35,117 bases of DNA, taken from assembly GCF_007988865.1 (NCBI RefSeq), contig NZ_BJUY01000022.1, forward strand, positions 1-35,117, written 5' to 3'. Shown piece after piece: positions 6,340-15,842 of the stretch (position 1 is its first letter; every line of letters starts with the position of its first letter). The notes under the pieces are model-generated. The model was not told the origin of the DNA and ran no database searches. It saw only the letters and a list, made by a program, of their open reading frames with translations. Source of the DNA: Alkalibacterium kapii (lineage in GTDB: Bacteria > Bacillota > Bacilli > Lactobacillales > Carnobacteriaceae_A). The position numbers and the translations under genes are program-made.

Positions 6340-8271
6340 TCATTCCTCTTTAATGTAGTTCACCAGTTTCTGCAAGTCATCGATTTGAGACTGAATCATC
6401 CGACCGACTGTAGTATCTTTTATTAATTTACGTTTTTGCTTTTCGTCTATCATCTGTTTGAGGGAGGTCTCTTCTTTTTTTCGATCAAACAGTTTGTCAA
6501 GTGATTCAAAAGGCTGATGGATCACTAACTGAAAACCATAAGAATTATTGAGTAAAGAATAACCCGCAATTCCTGTGTCTTTTCTGTAGGCCTGACTCAT
6601 CCCTCCGTCAATGACAAACAGTTGACCCTTTGCTTTGACCGGTTTTTCTCCTTTTTTAGCTTTAATTGGTGTATGCCCATTAATTATCTTAGAAGTCTTT
6701 CTATTCAGACCGAATGAGCTTAAAATATTATTGACGATCTGTTCATCATCTCTTAAATCAAAATAAGCATTTCTGTTTTCTTTGTGCACACTTGGGGTAT
6801 CGATATAGTAGCGTTCAAATGTGGTCATCTTGTCTCTTCCAAATAGCGGTGAAACCGGTCCGGTCCATGCATACCATATCAGATCAGTTGAAAAAGTATC
6901 TGAACTGTTCGGATCCACAGCAGCCTTGCGTATATGACGTTCAAATAAATCAAGCATTTCTTTACCGGAAGTGACACTATCCTGCAGTTTGAGCTCCATT
7001 AGTTCGCCTTCCTCATTCAACGGAATGCACCCGTGATAGAGGAGATGGTCATTGTATATGAGATACATACTTCCTTTTTCCAGCAAGAACCGACCCATCC
7101 GTTGTATTTTTTCTGACTGCTGAAAACTTTCCAGTAATGTCTCGATTATATGAAGTTCTTCAGGACATAGATCATAAGGCTTTTCAAAATTGATTTGCTC
7201 ATAAGGAAAATCGTTCAATAAAAATGTCTTACCATCTATAATAATGCTCTTTTCGTGCGGATCGATTTTATCAAGTAAAAGCCGGTCTTCCATTTTAAAT
7301 TCCGGTCTCCTTAAAATAATTTGACCTTCCAGTTTAAACTGAATCACAGCTAGAGCTTGATGTACTTTAGTCAGCAGTTTCTCACTTTCTTCTTTGAAAA
7401 TATTTTTCTCGTCAGAAACGATTTTGGGTTTGAAAGAATCATGGGCGGAATAGTTTTCCTCCGCGTAAAGAAACAGCGGGCGAAGATTAAGTCCATAGGT
7501 TTTTTCCAAATCAAACAGATAACCGTATCGGGCAGCAATTCGAAGGAGCGTCATTAAATTGGCCTTTGATCCATACATATCCCCCATCCACAGAACATCG
7601 TGATTCCCCCACTGTATATCCACAGAATGGTGATTCATCAACTTTTCCATGATAGTATATTCGCCACTGGTGCGGTCAAAAATATCTCCGACTAAATGAA
7701 GATGGTCGATCACCAAACGAGGAATCACCTGGCATAGAGCAATTATGAAGTGCTGAGCCTGTCCCAGATCGATAAGTCTGTCGAGTATGTTTTTGTAGTA
7801 GAGATTTTTGGTGTTGCGTGAAAGGTCCGTATACAGCAGTTCTTCAATAATGTACCGGTACTTCTCGGGTAGTGCCTTCCGGACTTTGGAACGCGTATAT
7901 TTGACTGAACAAAAACGCATGAAATCTATGAGCTCTAAAATCGTTTCAGCATACCAAGCTTTGGTTTTTCGTTCTGCCTTCATTCGTGACAAAGCTTCCT
8001 TGGGATAACTGATCATCAGACTGAAGGCATTCTTTTTCTCTGCATCCCATTTCTCTCCATAAAAATTCTCTATTTTTTCACTTACATTTCCCGATCCCGT
8101 TCTGAGTATATGTTCAAACTCCATAGAAGCGCCGTGAATATCAGATAAAAACAGCTCGGTCCCTTTAGGCAGATTCTGAATTGCCTCGAGGTTTATCAAC
8201 TCAGTATAGACGGACTCTGGTTTTTGATATTTTTCTTTCAACAGCTCCAAATATTTGGTATCTTTCAACAT
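6340..8271 (-). CDS. fbp: Fructose-1,6-bisphosphatase, class III
   Basis: A 643-aa protein of the Firmicutes class III FBPase family (B. subtilis Fbp type, about 670 aa). It hydrolyses fructose 1,6-bisphosphate to fructose 6-phosphate in gluconeogenesis. It belongs to the metallophosphoesterase superfamily, with metal-binding motifs in order: SDIHG (residues 43-47), GDIFDR (195-200), GNHD (222-225) and a late INGHTPIKAKKGEKP. The ATG at 8271 is preceded by GAGGGAGA. It lies upstream of dhaKLM in the same orientation but is separated from it by the shared operator block. Its place among the glycerol genes fits growth on a three-carbon source. Confidence 0.95.
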   Translation of the reverse strand: MLKDTKYLELLKEKYQKPESVYTELINLEAIQNLPKGTELFLSDIHGASMEFEHILRTGSGNVSEKIENFYGEKWDAEKKNAFSLMISYPKEALSRMKAERKTKAWYAETILELIDFMRFCSVKYTRSKVRKALPEKYRYIIEELLYTDLSRNTKNLYYKNILDRLIDLGQAQHFIIALCQVIPRLVIDHLHLVGDIFDRTSGEYTIMEKLMNHHSVDIQWGNHDVLWMGDMYGSKANLMTLLRIAARYGYLFDLEKTYGLNLRPLFLYAEENYSAHDSFKPKIVSDEKNIFKEESEKLLTKVHQALAVIQFKLEGQIILRRPEFKMEDRLLLDKIDPHEKSIIIDGKTFLLNDFPYEQINFEKPYDLCPEELHIIETLLESFQQSEKIQRMGRFLLEKGSMYLIYNDHLLYHGCIPLNEEGELMELKLQDSVTSGKEMLDLFERHIRKAAVDPNSSDTFSTDLIWYAWTGPVSPLFGRDKMTTFERYYIDTPSVHKENRNAYFDLRDDEQIVNNILSSFGLNRKTSKIINGHTPIKAKKGEKPVKAKGQLFVIDGGMSQAYRKDTGIAGYSLLNNSYGFQLVIHQPFESLDKLFDRKKEETSLKQMIDEKQKRKLIKDTTVGRMIQSQIDDLQKLVNYIKEE

Positions 8272-8450
8272 TATTCTCCCTCTCTAAAAAAACTATCGCT
8301 GCCCGCCGATCAGCTTGCTGTGTTGTTTCCTAATAATACACCCTGTTGCTCTCTTTGTATAAGGTTAGCATCCGTTTGTTGTATATTTACAATTCAATAA
8401 TACCATTTACAGGCGCTTCATTACAGGCATACAGATGGTTATTGCAGAAC
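8272..8450. other. Intergenic region upstream of fbp
   Basis: Together with the terminator at 8451-8510 and about 100 further bases, this forms the 338-bp gap between fbp and the GlcG-like gene. I see no open reading frame with a ribosome binding site and no clear promoter. The fbp promoter must lie here or further upstream. Confidence 0.4.
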
Positions 8451-8510
8451 AAAACAGCCCGATTCACAAGGTAACGACTGGTGTGAATCAGGCTGCTGTT
8501 ATTCTTTTTC
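8451..8510 (-). terminator. Terminator at the end of the dehydratase operon
   Basis: An imperfect long stem pairs AACAGC plus GATTCACA with TGTGAATC plus GCTGTT, around an 18-nt loop. It is followed on the minus strand by TTTTGTTC. It lies 100 bp past the GlcG-like gene, the last gene of the glycerol dehydratase operon. Confidence 0.75.
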
Positions 8511-8609
8511 AGCTCTTTAGTTGAACAAGTCAAAACGTCACACTATCGTATGCGCCAGTCAAATATTGCTTTTACTAATACGCCTCGAAGACTCCTGCGT
8601 AAGAATCCT

Positions 8610-9029
8610 TTAAACATTTAGGGCATAAGATGCAATAGCCATGTCTTCTTCGACTGCCCCACCACTTACACCAATAGCACCAACGACCTCATTGTTGACG
8701 ATTATCGGGAATCCTCCACCAAATGGTACGATTTTACAGTCATTAGACAACTGCAAACCATAAAGACTTTCGCCAGGTTGAACGAGCGGAGCTACTTCGT
8801 CTGTTCCTATCCCTAAAGCAGCAGAGGTGAATGCTTTGTTTACAGCTATTTCCACACTTGTAAATAAGGCTTTTTCCATTCTATGCATAAGCATTTGATT
8901 ACCGCCAGTATCTACAGCAGCAAAAACGATCGGAACATTCATCTCTGCGGCTTTTTCTTCTGCCGCCTGCGCCATTTTCTTCACTGTTTCCAACGTCACT
9001 TGCTTGATATCATTTGTTTTGATAGTCAT
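8610..9029 (-). CDS. GlcG/HbpS family protein (PduO C-terminal-like domain)
   Basis: A 139-aa protein of the GlcG/HbpS (DUF336) family. Visible signatures are VDTGGNQMLMHRM, NKAFTSAALGIGT, the Gly-rich PFGGGFPIIVNNEVVGAIGV and the C-terminal SGGAVEEDMAIA. In Salmonella PduO an equivalent domain is fused to the C-terminus of the adenosyltransferase and binds heme or a corrinoid. Here it is a separate gene 26 bp downstream of the short PduO. AAGGAG precedes the ATG. It ends the dehydratase operon. A role in corrinoid handling is inferred from the fusion; the activity is not known. Confidence 0.88.
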   Translation of the reverse strand: MTIKTNDIKQVTLETVKKMAQAAEEKAAEMNVPIVFAAVDTGGNQMLMHRMEKALFTSVEIAVNKAFTSAALGIGTDEVAPLVQPGESLYGLQLSNDCKIVPFGGGFPIIVNNEVVGAIGVSGGAVEEDMAIASYALNV

Positions 9030-9055
9030 TTTTTTCTCCTTTATAATTATTTTCT

Positions 9056-9586
9056 TTATGACTGAACATTTAATAATTCACTTTCAACACGCGCCAAAAT
9101 AAAAAGCAGGTCGGATAATCTATTTGTATACTGAGTGATTTCTTTCCTCACTGTTTCCTGTTTTTGCAGTTTTATCAGAGATCTTTCTGCTCTGCGTACA
9201 ATCGTTCGGGATACGTGCAGAAATGAAGAACCCGGTGTCTCACCAGGAATAACAAAGGCTTTTAACTTTTCAAGCTGATTTGTGTAATCATCAATAAGAT
9301 GTTCTGTCGCTTCAATGTCTATTTTTTGAATACTTGATGTTAATTTTTCTCTACCTTTTGAATCACTTGCTAGTTCAGCAGATAATGTGAATAGGTCTTT
9401 CTGAATATCACGTATAACTTTTTTCATGTCCAGATCTTCGATATTAGAATACGCAACACCCAGCATAGCGTTGGCTTCATCGAATATTCCGTAACAATCC
9501 ACTCTCAAATCATCTTTTGATACTCTGCTTCCACCCAGTAATGCTGTTTTTCCTTTGTCACCTGTTTTTGTATATATAGCTCCCAT
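9056..9586 (-). CDS. pduO: Cob(I)alamin adenosyltransferase, PduO type
   Basis: A 176-aa enzyme that transfers adenosyl from ATP to cob(I)alamin to make coenzyme B12. Family motifs are clear: the N-terminal ATP loop TKTGDKGKTALLGG, GIFDEANAMLG, and the C-terminal RTIVRRAERSL with YTNRLSDLLFILAR. The start is the second in-frame ATG (9586), because AAGGA sits 8 nt before it; the ATG at 9595 falls on top of that site. Placed after the reactivase genes, it can supply fresh cofactor to the dehydratase and, in trans, to NrdJ. Confidence 0.94.
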   Translation of the reverse strand: MGAIYTKTGDKGKTALLGGSRVSKDDLRVDCYGIFDEANAMLGVAYSNIEDLDMKKVIRDIQKDLFTLSAELASDSKGREKLTSSIQKIDIEATEHLIDDYTNQLEKLKAFVIPGETPGSSFLHVSRTIVRRAERSLIKLQKQETVRKEITQYTNRLSDLLFILARVESELLNVQS

Positions 9587-9607
9587 TTTACACATCCTTA
9601 TCCCATT

Positions 9608-9964
9608 TTATAGTTTAAACGGTATGCCCTTCACAAGTCTTGCCGCATTCGCTCCTATATTTCTCAGATTATACAGAGGTTCATCCCTTCTGACCTTTAA
9701 AAGTGGATGATCCTTTTCAAGTCTACTGCTGTGGACGGTGATCCTATCATCTGTGCCAAATCCAATACCCACTCCAAGCACAGAATCAATAGAAGCTTGG
9801 TGGCTTTGTACCTGTGCTAGAGCATCACTGCTTTCTTTAATGCAATACGGAATGCCTTCTTCCTCTATACCCCAAAGGACTTCATTCAGACTGTTTGATT
9901 TTAAGGCTGAGGGAGAAATATAAATAATGATACAGACGTTGTCTATAGTAGGATCCTTAGTCAT
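9608..9964 (-). CDS. gdrB: Glycerol dehydratase reactivase, small subunit
   Basis: A 118-aa protein of the dehydratase medium-subunit-like (DhaG/DdrB/PduH) family. It swaps with the dehydratase beta subunit so that damaged cofactor can be released. Recognisable parts are NVCIIIYISPSA, WGIEEEGIPYCI, the VLGVGIGFGTDD strand and NIGANAARLVKGIPFKL. The start at 9964 is chosen because its ATG overlaps the stop of the large reactivase gene (ATGACTAA) and GAAGGTGG lies upstream; a longer in-frame form from 9985 would lack this arrangement. The overlap indicates translational coupling in a 1:1 complex. Confidence 0.9.
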   Translation of the reverse strand: MTKDPTIDNVCIIIYISPSALKSNSLNEVLWGIEEEGIPYCIKESSDALAQVQSHQASIDSVLGVGIGFGTDDRITVHSSRLEKDHPLLKVRRDEPLYNLRNIGANAARLVKGIPFKL

Positions 9965-11789
9965 TATTTTCGCCACCTTCAGCATAATTCAATATCAGGC
10001 CCGTAGCGACGGCATTTCGAGGCCCTTCTGTACTTCTAATGTTTCCTCGACCGGCAACGATACCATAATGAGCCAGGGCATCTGTAACTAACTGCGGGAT
10101 TTCAAAATCCAGAGCTGAACCACCGACCAGTACAACGAATTCGATACTTCTAATATTTCCTGTCGGGGAAACTGCTCGTAGAGCTCGTAGAGCATTAGTC
10201 ACAAATACTTTCTGCTTAGCCTTCTTCCTTACAGTTCTTATCTTTTCCAGGGACATGTTTCCTTGTAGTGGAATCATGCTCTCTTCTTTCAATATAACGG
10301 TCCGCGCAAATAAATGTGGTTCGAGAGGACGATCCATAAACTCAACTGTTCCATCTTCGTGTCTGATATGGAACAGGCTTTCAACTTTAGCCAGCGGATA
10401 TTTCTTTACATCTTCAGCTAATTCAAAGCTTTCCAGCCCTAGTTCAGAATTTATCAGCATGGTGACCATATTTCCTGCGCCGGCCAGATGAACAGAAGTG
10501 GTCTTACTACTTTTATCAATAATAGAAGCATCTGTAGAGCCCGCTCCCATATCAAGTATGGCTAGGGGAGTGTTCGTTCCCGGCGTTGTGAGGGCACCAT
10601 CGATCGCCATATCTGCTTCAACTCCACCGACCTCTACCTCTATACTGATTTCTTCAGTCAACTGATCTGCGATCATCTTCATCTGCAGTTTGTCGGCCTT
10701 GACCATTGCGGCTATACCCACAGCATTTTCTAGAGAGAATTCCTGAGCAAGTCCTCCTATAACAGTCTGTGGCGTTAAGGTATCTACCGCCAGCAAGTCC
10801 TGTATCTTCACACTCGAAACCGGTTGTTTTGTCAAATCTGACATCACTTGACGAACACGTTCAAGCATCCCCCCGGCATTAGTGCCGGCTTCACCTTTTA
10901 TGTCTTCGATGACCTTAGAATGTCCCACTGATTCCATGATTTTAAGAGCTCCATCTTCGACATCTACTGTTTTTTCTCCTCGGTCACCTCTGATAATAAT
11001 TTTTCCAGCCGGGATCCTTTTCTCCTGAACATCACCCTTAGGGGTTTTGATAACGACTGCTGATCTATTGCCGATCAAAGCTCTGGACAAAGGTACGATC
11101 ATTTTAGTTTCCTCAGAGGTTAGCCCGAATACTGTAGCAACACCATACGGATTTGAAAGGACATCCACGACCCCGCCAGCAGATGCGACTTCTATTGCCG
11201 CTTTCATATCAAGAGGTACTTTTTCCAGCATCAGTACTTCATCTACAATGGGGATTTTTTTATTCAACCGATTATTTACCAGTACTCCATCATCTTTCTG
11301 GAGTACTGCTCCTACCACATTGATGCCATTATCTGTGGCTTTATTTATTTCAGCTGCTGCTTCGAAGAAATCAACAACTTTAGACACCAGAACAATGACG
11401 GGTTCATCATGACTGATCTGGAGCAGGTTTTCTATCGCAACAGTCTGACCTACTCCTACACCATACCCTCCAGGTGTAGAGGGATTATGACCAATCATTG
11501 TAGACTCAGTGATGATCGTTTCTGTTATAGTCTCCATCGCCACATCCCCTATGACAGGCGCTGCTTCATTGACACGTATCAAGTCTAACTCATCACGCGT
11601 CAATCCGGCTGTTTTTAAAGCACTGTCCAATGAATCAAAAACGCCCTTGATATTCTCTTTCGTCCCCTTGATGCCGCTGGTCGGGACGATGCTACTAGCC
11701 AGGAATGTGTGCTTATCCTCATCCTTTAACTGGGCTAAAGCAACTTCCGTCGTAGCATTACCTATGTCCACACCTGCTATGATTTTCAT
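9957..11789 (-). CDS. gdrA: Glycerol dehydratase reactivase, large subunit
   Basis: A 610-aa ATPase chaperone (DhaF/DdrA/PduG family) that reactivates glycerol or diol dehydratase by ATP-driven exchange of inactivated cobalamin. Its actin-like ATPase motifs are visible: phosphate-1 AGVDIGNATTEVAL at the N-terminus and phosphate-2 ILDMGAGSTDASI about residue 420, with the C-terminal SIEFVVLVGGSALDFEIP as the adenosine segment. Length matches the family (about 610). AGGAGG lies upstream of the ATG. The gene follows the small dehydratase subunit closely and overlaps gdrB. Confidence 0.96.
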   Translation of the reverse strand: MKIIAGVDIGNATTEVALAQLKDEDKHTFLASSIVPTSGIKGTKENIKGVFDSLDSALKTAGLTRDELDLIRVNEAAPVIGDVAMETITETIITESTMIGHNPSTPGGYGVGVGQTVAIENLLQISHDEPVIVLVSKVVDFFEAAAEINKATDNGINVVGAVLQKDDGVLVNNRLNKKIPIVDEVLMLEKVPLDMKAAIEVASAGGVVDVLSNPYGVATVFGLTSEETKMIVPLSRALIGNRSAVVIKTPKGDVQEKRIPAGKIIIRGDRGEKTVDVEDGALKIMESVGHSKVIEDIKGEAGTNAGGMLERVRQVMSDLTKQPVSSVKIQDLLAVDTLTPQTVIGGLAQEFSLENAVGIAAMVKADKLQMKMIADQLTEEISIEVEVGGVEADMAIDGALTTPGTNTPLAILDMGAGSTDASIIDKSSKTTSVHLAGAGNMVTMLINSELGLESFELAEDVKKYPLAKVESLFHIRHEDGTVEFMDRPLEPHLFARTVILKEESMIPLQGNMSLEKIRTVRKKAKQKVFVTNALRALRAVSPTGNIRSIEFVVLVGGSALDFEIPQLVTDALAHYGIVAGRGNIRSTEGPRNAVATGLILNYAEGGENND

Positions 11790-11815
11790 TCCACCACCTC
11801 CTAAAACCTATCAAA

Positions 11816-12241
11816 TTATTCATCTTTTTTTAGTTTGTTTCTCTTCTCGTAAACTTCAGAAGCTTCTCTAATAAATGCACCATTTATTTTGGCATCATAT
11901 TTTTCTTCCAGTTCTTCTGCAATGTCGACGAGCTCCTGCTTTGTAGAGCGATACGGTCTAAGTGCATTATAAATTTCCAGTAATCTTTCATCCGGTATCG
12001 CAATCAATTCAGCTGCTCTTCTAAAGTTTCTGGAAATGGCTTGTCTTCCATCTGCATCTGCAATCTGTGCCTGAAGTTCTAACGTTTCGGGTGATATCCT
12101 TACATCTTCCGGATCCACTTCACCTTTCATGACTTTTTCAAGAGTTATATCTTCCAGCATCTTTCCTGTAGGCGCTTTTAGAAGATCCGGTCTTTTTTGT
12201 GACAATGGGTAGTCTTGCTGCACTTTCATTTTTTCTGACAT
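11816..12241 (-). CDS. dhaE: Glycerol dehydratase, small (gamma) subunit
   Basis: A 141-aa subunit of the B12-dependent glycerol dehydratase (DhaB3/DhaE/PduE family). The conserved DYPLSQKRPDLLKAPTGK N-terminal block, DITLEKVMKGEV and ADADGRQAISRNFRRAAEL are present, as is the C-terminal ERLLEIYNALRPYRSTKQEL. GGAGAG lies before the ATG and the medium-subunit stop is 12 bp upstream. It forms the alpha2-beta2-gamma2 holoenzyme with the next two genes. I see no unusual feature. Confidence 0.95.
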   Translation of the reverse strand: MSEKMKVQQDYPLSQKRPDLLKAPTGKMLEDITLEKVMKGEVDPEDVRISPETLELQAQIADADGRQAISRNFRRAAELIAIPDERLLEIYNALRPYRSTKQELVDIAEELEEKYDAKINGAFIREASEVYEKRNKLKKDE

Positions 12242-12253
12242 GTCGTTTCTCTC

Positions 12254-12805
12254 CTATTCTTCAAAACTGACTTCTACTTCGACCGACTTCTCATCTTCGA
12301 TGACATGCTTTGTTTCCTTAATATGCAGCAGAGCTGCTTTTGCCTGAAATTTAGGTCTGGCCATCTGATCATTCTTTGTTGGCACCGGATTCGGTGACTG
12401 GTCTTTTGCATACTGTGCAGCATTTTTACCTATCATTCTATATGTTTCTAAATTCAGCAAGGGTGCCTGCGAAAAAATTTCCAGATTGTTCAGTGGCAAA
12501 AGATCTTTCTGATGAATTACAGTAGTCCCTTTAGACTGAATGCCAACTCCGATGCCTGAACCGCTCAATTTTGCTGCTTCTAGAGAAATAAAAGAAACAT
12601 CAGACGTTTTAATAACTCTTACAACTCTTGGGCGAAGTCCTTCTTCTTCAATCCCAGCCATGATTTCTCTCAAGATATCGTCATGTGGAACATCTACAAT
12701 ACTCTTATGCTGATATTTAAAAAAAGCGGGTGCGAGGCCTATTACAATCTCATCTTCTCTGTTACCTTTTACAGCTTTTTCTGTTTCAGTTAACTTCATT
12801 ATCAT
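12254..12805 (-). CDS. dhaC: Glycerol dehydratase, medium (beta) subunit
   Basis: A 183-aa medium subunit (DhaB2/DhaC/PduD family) that helps bind the lower face of adenosylcobalamin. Conserved stretches include [56 protein letters not shown] and the [17 protein letters not shown] segment. It lacks the long N-terminal extension that targets PduD to microcompartments, so it is the glycerol-dehydratase (cytosolic) form. The start is uncertain: GTG 12808, ATG 12805 and ATG 12799 are all in frame behind AAGGA at different spacings. Confidence 0.94.
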   Translation of the reverse strand: MIMKLTETEKAVKGNREDEIVIGLAPAFFKYQHKSIVDVPHDDILREIMAGIEEEGLRPRVVRVIKTSDVSFISLEAAKLSGSGIGVGIQSKGTTVIHQKDLLPLNNLEIFSQAPLLNLETYRMIGKNAAQYAKDQSPNPVPTKNDQMARPKFQAKAALLHIKETKHVIEDEKSVEVEVSFEE

Positions 12806-12824
12806 CACATCCTTCTCGATTTTT

Positions 12825-14489
12825 TTAATCGATATCTTCCGGTTTCATTGCGTTTGGAATATTTTTAATTTCATTCCATCTTTCCTTACTGATTCTATAG
12901 CCACTACCCGGTCCTTTATAATCATTGACATCATTGACTGCACTGACGACATTGAAATCTTTATCAAGGATAGCTGAAGTATGCAGATAATCTCCTGAAA
13001 TTCTTTGCTTCAGCATATTCAGTAGGTTAGTTGCAACATCTTCAAAGCCCTGCCTGCTTAAAGCCTTGACGATATCTAGTCCTGTTATTCCACGTTTCAT
13101 CATTTCTTCAGCGGCTTTTAAATCTTCCACTACATTTCTTTCCGGCATGTCCTTGCTGCCATGTGCATATGTGGCCGCTTCAACTTCCTCATCAGTAATT
13201 ACTGGAAGACCCAGCTCATTGAATACCGCCTGTATAGCTTTTGCCGCTTTATTTCGGATAGCAATCGTTTCTTCTTCGGTTACCGGGCGTAATCCACCAT
13301 CTACCATCAAGTCTCTTTGAAGAATGTTGTAATCATCAAAGTCCTCCGCATCAAAGTTGGAACCTGCAAACATGTTGTCGTAATTGGGTACTGCACTGTA
13401 CCCCGAAAAAATAAAGTCTGTTCCAGGCAGCATCTGCATCAGCGTCCTGGCTGTTCTTCTGATATCCGAGTGGGAAAATGTCTGATCATTTGCTGACGCA
13501 CACTCGATATCGAGCATCATCGCAATCAAATTCTCTGCCAGAACCGCTCTGATACCTGAAGGGACAGCTCCTGTCATACCGATACAGCTTACAGAACCAT
13601 TCTGTAGTCCCTGGACCCCAGCTCCTTTGGTAATGTAAATACATCTTGTTTCCAGGTAAAGCATCGATTTACCTTCTGTGTATCCCATAAGTGCTTCTGA
13701 CCCTGTCCCGGAAGTAAATCTCATCTTAAGTCCTCTCGAAGCATATGCTGAGGCCAGAAAGCCTTTGGACCAAGGTGTGTCATCGCCATCTGTGAAAACA
13801 GCTTCAGTGCCGTACACCGATACAGTTTCAGCGTAACTCGTGAATCCTCTCATCCCCAGCTCCAGTTCAGTCGCTTCTTCAACGGCACACTGGGTCAATA
13901 CGCCTCCACGACCGACTTGAGAACCTACCAAGATTCCTAGTGCATTGAACGGTGCATATCGTACAATCCCGACTGTCGTTTCCTGCTCATCGAATCCTCT
14001 GATTGCAGCCTCTGCCGCGTCTGCCGCAATCTGAACAACATTATCTTTTAAATTGGTGACGTGACACTGGTTCGAAGGAGTTTTTCTCGCACGCATTTTC
14101 TGCACAGCCATCATCATTTCAACAACATTCATTGTTCCTACAACCTCTACGATTTTTGCAGGCGTCATCGCTGTCGTCAATTCTACGATTTCTTTTCTGT
14201 CAACATTGATATCCACTAGCATTTTAGCCAGATCAGTTGAATCCATACCCATTACTTCTTCTGCTTTTTCCATGTTTATAGCATATTCAGCTATGAACTG
14301 ATCGATCATGTCAAATGCTTCTCTGGATTTGCCATCCAGTTCGACTATCTTATTTGCTTCTATTCTAATGCTGGGCTTGGGATCTCCGGGACTTTCCATT
14401 GCGATAAGTCCTTCGGCTGCCCACTCACCGATAAAACCATCCTTATTTACCGGACGTTTTTCCAGTTCCTCGAATCTTTTTGATCTCAT
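12825..14489 (-). CDS. dhaB: Glycerol dehydratase, large (alpha) subunit, adenosylcobalamin-dependent
   Basis: A 554-aa catalytic subunit that converts glycerol to 3-hydroxypropionaldehyde by a radical mechanism using coenzyme B12. It is very similar to Klebsiella DhaB by eye. Key active-site residues fall at the same numbers as in the diol/glycerol dehydratase family: H143 (SNQCHVTN), E170 (DEQETTVG), Q296 (GVQGLQNG), S301 and D335 (SANDQTFS). No microcompartment shell genes occur nearby. AGGAGG precedes the ATG. It follows the DUF4430 gene by 227 bp in the same orientation and likely shares the long transcript begun before dhaT. Confidence 0.97.
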   Translation of the reverse strand: MRSKRFEELEKRPVNKDGFIGEWAAEGLIAMESPGDPKPSIRIEANKIVELDGKSREAFDMIDQFIAEYAINMEKAEEVMGMDSTDLAKMLVDINVDRKEIVELTTAMTPAKIVEVVGTMNVVEMMMAVQKMRARKTPSNQCHVTNLKDNVVQIAADAAEAAIRGFDEQETTVGIVRYAPFNALGILVGSQVGRGGVLTQCAVEEATELELGMRGFTSYAETVSVYGTEAVFTDGDDTPWSKGFLASAYASRGLKMRFTSGTGSEALMGYTEGKSMLYLETRCIYITKGAGVQGLQNGSVSCIGMTGAVPSGIRAVLAENLIAMMLDIECASANDQTFSHSDIRRTARTLMQMLPGTDFIFSGYSAVPNYDNMFAGSNFDAEDFDDYNILQRDLMVDGGLRPVTEEETIAIRNKAAKAIQAVFNELGLPVITDEEVEAATYAHGSKDMPERNVVEDLKAAEEMMKRGITGLDIVKALSRQGFEDVATNLLNMLKQRISGDYLHTSAILDKDFNVVSAVNDVNDYKGPGSGYRISKERWNEIKNIPNAMKPEDID

Positions 14490-14716
14490 TATTTCCCTCC
14501 TGCTTTCCTTATATATGAGTTATGTGCTGACTCTTTCTTGAACCATTATCTTTTTGTTTGAATGATAAACACTGTATCTTTTTATAACAGTAATCGTTCA
14601 CTTCATAGAAAGAGGACATTTTGATTATTCGTGCTGAAACACGACAGCTTACTTTAGTTATTCCATTCATCTAAGCAACCTGCGCTGAATTCAAATTAAA
14701 CGCTCATCCATGTTTC

Positions 14717-15109
14717 TTAAAATGGAACAAGCTCCCATGAAATCATGTCTCCATCTTCTGGAACGAAATCTTCGGCAGATTCAGGAACCATTTCTTCATT
14801 AGCTTCATATACCCAATATTTATTGTCATCAACACTTTGTTCAACACCTTCGATAGCTTCAACAAATCCTTCATCAGAAACGTTCATGTCATAATGATCT
14901 TCCATGATTTCCAGCAAAGCTGCCTCTGCATTCACTTCAATGGTGTCATTCGCCAATTCTTCCTCATTCGCATAAATCATAACAGTGACTTCTTTTATAT
15001 CTTCCGACTTCACTGAAGAGTCGTTATCTTCATTCACAACCCAAAAAATGACAATCAAGGCAACCATCGCCACTATGGCTGTTAATATAATATTGCTTTT
15101 CTTTTTCAT
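14717..15109 (-). CDS. Membrane-anchored DUF4430 (transcobalamin C-terminal-like) protein, copy 1
   Basis: A 130-aa protein with one N-terminal membrane segment (about residues 6-25, no lipobox cysteine), a short acidic linker and one DUF4430 domain: VTVMIYANEE, then LLEIMEDHYDM, a KYWVYEANEEMV core and a closing FVPEDGDMISWEL. That pattern resembles the C-terminal domain of transcobalamin and intrinsic factor. It is probably anchored with the domain outside the cell. The ATG directly abuts the TAA of the upstream ECF S-component gene, so the two are coupled. The same gene pair follows nrdJ (33760-35083). A corrinoid-capture role is inferred from fold and context, not shown. Confidence 0.82.
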   Translation of the reverse strand: MKKKSNIILTAIVAMVALIVIFWVVNEDNDSSVKSEDIKEVTVMIYANEEELANDTIEVNAEAALLEIMEDHYDMNVSDEGFVEAIEGVEQSVDDNKYWVYEANEEMVPESAEDFVPEDGDMISWELVPF

Positions 15110-15691
15110 TTAGTTCTTCCTTTCCTTTTCGTTGTTTGATTGTAGATTTGTTGTATCCTTACTGGTCCTTTTAAACAGCTGCATGACTAACGGGTATAAC
15201 AATGCGAAAAAAATGACATTTCCACCTGCATGTAGAATGTCAAAAACAAGACCAGATAAATAATAAGGGATAAATATGTTCCATCCAAAAAACGGTGCCT
15301 GGACCAACGAAATAATCAACCCGTAAAGTAAGCCTAAAAAAGCCACAAATATCTGTAGGATCGGCATACTTAAAGACTCGTATGACTCTTCAAGTAAATG
15401 GGTGCATCCGACCAGCACCGTATATGCAGCGAGCTGTGCAAAGGTCCAGGGGCCCATTCCTAAATAAATGTTAGTAAGTAAAACAGAAAGGAGTGAGACA
15501 GCCAAACCGGTTTTCCAACCATAATACAACGTAATGCACACAATCAATACTGTCATTGGCTGAACATTAGGTATGAAAGAAAAACTCAGTCTTCCTACTG
15601 AAACAAGTGAAGTCAGCAATGCCATACGTGTCAATGCATGCGTCTGTCCTCGGGCGTATACGGACTGCTCATCTATAGGATTCAATCCCAC
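15110..15691 (-). CDS. ECF transporter S component, candidate cobalamin or precursor uptake, copy 1
   Basis: A 193-aa integral membrane protein with about six hydrophobic segments, typical of ECF substrate-binding (S) components. Distinctive segments are GRLSFSFIPNVQPMTV, TNIYLGMGPWTFAQ and VQAPFFGWNIFIPYYLSG. No EcfA or EcfT gene is nearby, so it would use a shared energising module. The start is the GTG at 15691, with AAAGGAG 8 nt upstream; the GTG at 15697 is only 2 nt from that site. It lies between dhaT and the B12-dependent dehydratase genes and is directly coupled to a DUF4430 gene. A near-twin follows nrdJ. Cobalamin or an analogue as substrate is an inference from this context. Confidence 0.85.
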   Translation of the reverse strand: MGLNPIDEQSVYARGQTHALTRMALLTSLVSVGRLSFSFIPNVQPMTVLIVCITLYYGWKTGLAVSLLSVLLTNIYLGMGPWTFAQLAAYTVLVGCTHLLEESYESLSMPILQIFVAFLGLLYGLIISLVQAPFFGWNIFIPYYLSGLVFDILHAGGNVIFFALLYPLVMQLFKRTSKDTTNLQSNNEKERKN

Positions 15692-15788
15692 TTTCACTTC
15701 TCCTTTCTCGTTTTATGAGCAGATATAGACCATATTTTAAATTTCCACTCTTTTTAAACGCATTCGTAAATTCTGTCGCTGATTTTAT

Positions 15789-15835
15789 AAGGAGAAGCCG
15801 ATCACTTCATACTATGAAACGATCGACTTCTCTTA
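15789..15835 (-). terminator. Hairpin after dhaT, terminator or processing site
   Basis: A long stem (AAGAGAAG plus CGATC pairing with GATCG plus CTTCTCCTT, with small mismatches) encloses an inner TTCAT/ATGAA hairpin. The minus-strand 3' flank (ATAAAATC) is a poor T-tract. It may be a leaky terminator that sets dhaT above the downstream transporter and dehydratase genes, or an mRNA-stabilising hairpin. Confidence 0.6.
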
Positions 15836-15842
15836 TAGGTTT

